Of a stretch of 64,000 nucleotides of DNA, positions 61,501-64,000 are shown one piece after another. Every line of letters starts with the position of its first letter. Position 1 is the stretch's first letter. The translations under genes were made by a program, and so were the position numbers. This stretch comes from Gigaspora rosea (Eukaryota; Glomeromycota; Glomeromycetes; Diversisporales; Gigasporaceae), in contig QKWP01000791.1 of the NCBI GenBank assembly GCA_003550325.1, forward strand, positions 97,769 through 161,768, written 5' to 3'. The notes under the pieces were generated by a model. That model was not told where the DNA came from. It searched no databases and saw nothing but the letters and a program-made list of their open reading frames with translations.

Positions 61501-63475
61501 CCACCACAACTTTGATAACTCATATATAAAGATCCACATCCAACAAATACAGAATGCTGCAAACACAGATAAATCAATCTTGGAAGAACTGCCAGCCCTT
61601 CCCCATTTAGAATACCTAACTCACACCGGACAATCTATATTAGCAATTCACAAACTAAACCTAAAATTTACAAGACCACTCAACAACTGGCCCGTAACCA
61701 TCTTACTTCTTGGAACCTCCCTCAACCCACTTATACTTACACACCCTAAATGCACCCACCTAAAAGAAATGCTAAATCGTCACAACATAAACTGTATAGA
61801 ACAATTCCTCGATTTAACAAATAATATCCTACTAGATTGGACGACCTTCCACCACAACATTAGGAAAATACCTCGCGGAAGAACACCAAAATGGTTCCAT
61901 CTAATACAAGACCTAATTACCTCCTCCGCAACACCTACCTTAAAAATAAATAACTCAAACCCATTCCTAACCCCCCTTGGACACCAAAAAGGAAGGGTTG
62001 GATTCTAACCCACAACGGTGAAATAACTAAAATATTTAACCCAAACCAAAAAACACTATACGGCAAACACTTCCTATATCAAGGAAACCAAATATTAAAC
62101 GCTTGCGCGGGATGTTCACTCCCAAACAGAAGTTCACGACATCGATCTTGTTATCTACTATTAGATAAGGAATACATCCACAATCTACAAATTGACTATA
62201 AACTCACAATACATGCGAACATAGAAGATATCAAAAGATCACTACAACAATTACATAGAAAGAAGACAACAATAACTGATACACGACTCACTAAAATACA
62301 AAGACCCCTTATGGCATTCAATGAACCACCATTAAAAACATGGGAGACACTAGTATCTACCAATTTTAAGAAGAAAAACCTAACACTATATCTTACCTCA
62401 AAAAAACTTCAATTATCTAATCAACAAAAAATTATCGGCACTGGTCGAATCGGAACAGATGGGCTTACAATAAGCTGTTACAACAACATCTGGCCCTCAA
62501 AAATCACTACCCTCCTAACCCTACTAACCTTTATGGTCTCTACCACCCACAACCATGCAAATTTAGAAATAATCACCAATAATCCCTCTCTACATACCAT
62601 CATAACACAAGCTACCGATACCCACTTCCTACAACACTTACAACTAGATCAAACACAATGGCCCTCCTACTGCGTATGACTGCAGCAATAATCGGCGAAA
62701 GAAAAATCAACACCATATACAACAAGGAATTAACTATAACCAATCCTTTCCCTCCACACCAACTTAACACAACCCCACAGAACTTCTTATACAATTGCTA
62801 TACACCTCTTTTGAATGACCTTGCTATCTCTCACTCACTAAAATCAACAATCAAACTTATACACCAAACTACCAACCTTATACGATGGCACAATCAGCAA
62901 AGAATAAGTCTATGAGAAAACTACCTAGACGACATCGACTGGAATACTACCCTTGCAACTATATCATACAACAATAAACCAAAAGCACTATATACCAACC
63001 GGAACTATCCAACTTGAAAAACTTCAAAGTGAAACTGCTTGCGGAAGAATTACCTACTTCACTTTTCTTACACCTTCGTAACCCTAAAAACCACTCAAAC
63101 TACCTATGCGCAAGATGCTACTCAGGACCTGAAGACTACTCCCATCTACTAACCTGCATCTCTAACCCCTTCAACTTCAAAACAGAACTCAGAAAAATCT
63201 TAATTGAAACTGCAAGGAAAGAAGAAAAACCATTGGAAAACCCTGAAAACTTCGTTCAATCCTATCTCAAACTACACGTCTCAAAGAAAATTTCGATTGG
63301 AATAATCACAAGAAGAATACTAGCTCCCATCTCTTCTCCATATCTGAAGAACAAACTAACAACTTTACTCCACCACAACATCACTGAATTCATCTACAAG
63401 AAAATATGGATTCTGTCTCGTATGTCTCGACATACAGAAGTAGTCCCCCTCCCCCTCCACTTTCTCCTCCAATAA
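58521..63475 (+). pseudogene. LINE ORF2: APE endonuclease, reverse transcriptase, RNase H remnant
   Basis: Candidate ATG 58521, 29 bp after ORF1. Endonuclease motifs: LNIATHN (58708), ISLTETKL (58802), FLLGDLNANQS (59140), INDIWF (59285), ISDSDHRI (59359). Reverse transcriptase: NKATGPLAVSNEIL (60225), TTRPITLIDHTRKCF, SQDMSKAFDSVH (60620), MDGIDQGETFSPLLW (60788) and YMDNSLWLA (60939), where the usual second Asp of the active site reads Asn. Degenerate RNase H: GTGRIGTDGLTIS and LEIITNNPSLHTI (62440-62600). Knuckle CARCYSGPEDYSHLLTC (63108). Breaks include TGA at 58733, 59584, 62912 and about 63015, and shifts near 58625, 58910, 60188, 61975 and 62650. Not functional as written. Confidence 0.88.
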
Positions 63476-63742
63476 TGACGAAAACATCTCCACCAACTCC
63501 ATTGCGTATAAATACTGCAATAGACAAACTTATTGCCACAAACAATCTCCATTCCAACCACATACTCAAAATCTAGAGGTCTATGACCATTCTAGTAAAG
63601 AATTAGGTCGAGAGTAAAGTAGCTCTTACCTCTACTTCATAATAGATTAGTATATTCCTACATATAGTATATATATGTATAATTTATAAATCTAATAAAG
63701 TATTAGAGGATAGACCTCTCTTTAAAAAAAAAAAAAAAAAAA
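63476..63742 (+). other. LINE 3' untranslated region and A tail
   Basis: Contains AATAAAG at about 63693 and a short hairpin AGAGGATAGACCTCTC directly before TTTA and the A run. A 3' stem-loop is a common recognition structure for LINE reverse transcriptase. Confidence 0.7.
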
Positions 63743-64000
63743 TCTATAATCGATATATATCATAATATTGTTATATATCGATTAAATTGGATAAAAATCG
63801 ATATATATCTATAATCGATATATTATTTTTTTTACATTAAATCGTTATATATCTATAAATCGATTATAATCGTAATTACTTGAAACGATATATAATGATT
63901 AACAGATCTTTAACGATTACACAGTGTTTTGACTACAACGATATATAACGATTAACAGATCTTTAATGATTACACAGTGTTTTGACCACGTTACAAAAAT
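63743..64000. repeat. CGATATATA repeat element, right half
   Basis: Starts with the second target duplication and continues collinear with 40190-40380. It includes two tandem ~53-bp units (AACGATATATAACGATTAAC ... ACACAGTGTTTTGACYAC) and runs off the window at CGTTACAAAAAT. Confidence 0.8.

Larger units (their letters stand above)
56161..63742 (+). mobile_element. LINE (non-LTR retrotransposon, Tad1/I-like), near full length
   Basis: 7.58 kb from AAAATGTACAAAAAAACTCT to a 3' A run at 63724-63742. Flanked by the 15-bp duplication TCTATAATCGATATA (56146-56160, 63743-63757). Two reading frames (ORF1, ORF2) with APE endonuclease, reverse transcriptase, RNase H remnant and a terminal Cys/His knuckle. 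The plus strand is markedly A- and C-rich with little G, unlike the AT-rich flanks. The intact duplication and A tail imply a fairly recent insertion, yet both frames carry many stops and shifts. The domain order APE-RT-RH-knuckle suits Tad1 or I-group elements; the exact clade is uncertain. Confidence 0.95.

Noticed and set aside
57423-62794. Minus-strand frames within the LINE
   Set aside because: They oppose recognised ORF1/ORF2 domains and show no motifs.

Overview
The window is AT-rich eukaryotic DNA with spliced genes: GT..AG introns, no operons, no ribosome binding sites. The gene families point to a fungus of the Glomeromycotina (arbuscular mycorrhizal fungi, Rhizophagus-like). They are Sel1-repeat fragments with the GIGVEKDE signature, a kinase with the HADFHSGN catalytic loop and an N-terminal Cys-pair head, F-box/LRR genes, C2H2 finger proteins, and Plavaka and hAT transposases. 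This is inferred from family style; no marker gene, rRNA or tRNA was found.

Almost every coding region is broken, and mobile DNA dominates. Left part (1-20 kb): a TE-like gene with a RING-like tail (37-1615), a decayed C2H2 gene (3897-5504), a multi-exon repeat-family pseudogene on the minus strand (7039-9620), a Sel1 pseudogene (10322-11158), a decayed minus-strand gene (12430-13030), a hAT transposase pseudogene (14133-16340) and two non-autonomous hAT elements with target duplications (3082-3353, 19247-19614). Middle (20-41 kb): an unusual terminal-inverted-repeat element with 9-bp minisatellites inside both ends (20401-21780), many palindromic MITEs, and a kinase pseudogene (28163-31012) split by a hAT element that itself holds two TA-flanked MITEs. 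Then come an array of intron-like ~100-bp units, a six-exon UDP-glycosyltransferase (33672-35905), a 5'-nucleotidase/F-box chimera (36257-37185) and a MITE family that inserted serially into the same short target (38795-39623). A gap of 821 N lies at 40403-41223.

Right part (41-64 kb): the fuller F-box/LRR copy (42126-43564), a ~105-bp satellite (45940-46995), a Plavaka-type transposase with a convergent companion gene (49255-55235), and a nearly full-length LINE of 7.6 kb (56161-63742) with a 15-bp target duplication and poly(A) tail. The LINE lies in a CGATATATA-rich repeat that also occurs beside the gap.

The main story is layered transposition. Element within element, empty versus filled paralogous sites and gene capture can be read directly. 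Most breaks in the genes are single-base shifts in homopolymer runs or stops at likely CGA/CAA/TGG codons, so some could be sequencing or assembly errors.
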